Shown here in pieces: positions 5,059 through 5,336 of a DNA stretch of 5,336 bases; within the stretch, counting starts at the first letter, position 1, and each line of letters begins with the position of its first letter. The stretch is from Desulfobacter sp. (GTDB lineage: Bacteria; Desulfobacterota; Desulfobacteria; Desulfobacterales; Desulfobacteraceae), in NCBI GenBank assembly GCA_030145005.1, contig JAQYWJ010000158.1, forward strand, positions 1-5,336, in the 5' to 3' direction. The translations under genes and the position numbers were made by a program. The notes beneath the pieces were generated by a model, which saw only the letters and a list, made by a program, of their open reading frames with translations, ran no database searches and was not told where the DNA came from.

Positions 5059-5336
5059 TTATGCCGTTTTTATCTCTATCTGCCTGGGCTTTGCAGCTTC
5101 AGATTTAGGCAGGTGCAGTTTTAACACGCCGTTTTTCAATTCCGCCTCAACTTTTTCAACATCAATGGTCTGGGGTACGGAAAAACTTCTGACAAATTCT
5201 ACATCTGAAAACTCTTCATATGTTACGGCCCCTTCTGTTTCAAGTTTTCTGACACCGGATATTGATAGTGTACCGTTATCAATATCAACTGAGATGTTTT
5301 CTTTTATCACCCCCGGCATGTCAGCGTGGAGAAGGA
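5059..5336 (-). CDS. Hsp20 small heat-shock protein, N-terminus cut by window edge
   Basis: 91 residues plus the stop are visible, and the frame is open to the right edge, so the N-terminus is missing; the internal Met at 5319 is not the start, because it lies in the conserved ADMPGV motif of the alpha-crystallin domain. The visible part runs through KENISVDIDNGTLSISGVRK, then the RSFSVP strand, the DVEKVEAELKNGVLKLHLPK block and the C-terminal RQIEIKTA, whose I-E-I motif docks into neighbouring subunits. Such proteins form ATP-independent oligomeric holdases that keep unfolded proteins soluble in the cytoplasm. The gene converges on motB, with 302 nt of repeat-rich sequence between the two stops. 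Its promoter and any heat-shock control elements lie outside the window. Domain assignment is secure. Confidence 0.93.
   Translation of the reverse strand, partial: LLHADMPGVIKENISVDIDNGTLSISGVRKLETEGAVTYEEFSDVEFVRSFSVPQTIDVEKVEAELKNGVLKLHLPKSEAAKPRQIEIKTA

Noticed and set aside
1..5336. CRISPR array, tRNA, rRNA or transposase gene
   Set aside because: No regularly spaced direct repeats, cloverleaf, rRNA motif or transposase-like protein was seen on either strand.

Overview
The window looks like chromosomal DNA of a motile Gram-negative bacterium, most likely a deltaproteobacterium (Desulfobacterota, Desulfobacterales-like). This rests on the style of the proteins: a secreted LysM protein, a PomA/PomB-like stator pair and an Hsp20 ending in an I-x-I motif. 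GC content is moderate and ribosome binding sites are AGGA/GGAGG type. The placement is my inference from general familiarity; no search was possible.

Layout: (1) Positions 1-950, minus strand: a LysM-domain exported protein whose C-terminus lies off the left edge. (2) Positions 951-1056: a compact divergent intergenic region with two good sigma70-type promoters that occupy the same DNA in opposite orientations. (3) Positions 1057-4756, plus strand: four genes. They are a YfbR/HDDC2-type HD phosphohydrolase, a 455-residue protein joining a degenerate receiver-like domain, a coiled coil and an HD-GYP-like domain that has lost most metal ligands, then motA and motB. The second gene ends 5 nt before motA and holds its ribosome binding site, so the two are probably translationally coupled. 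motA and motB, usually adjacent or overlapping, are separated by 181 nt containing two short hairpins and a possible 20-codon leader ORF. (4) Positions 4757-5058: a 302-nt non-coding convergent region made of an imperfect inverted-repeat element (about 4772-4952) followed by a second independent long stem-loop (4970-5042). (5) Positions 5059-5336, minus strand: the C-terminal part of a small heat-shock protein of the Hsp20 family, its N-terminus off the right edge.

How the genes fit together: MotA and MotB form the flagellar stator, the ion channel that drives rotation. The MotB transmembrane segment resembles the sodium-type PomB more than E. coli MotB. The degenerate HD-GYP protein coupled to motA is the most interesting candidate: it looks like a catalytically dead regulator, possibly a c-di-GMP or protein-interaction module, dedicated to the stator. 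The nucleotidase-like HD protein at the head of the cluster has all its catalytic residues and may only share the transcript. The LysM and Hsp20 genes appear to be unrelated neighbours.
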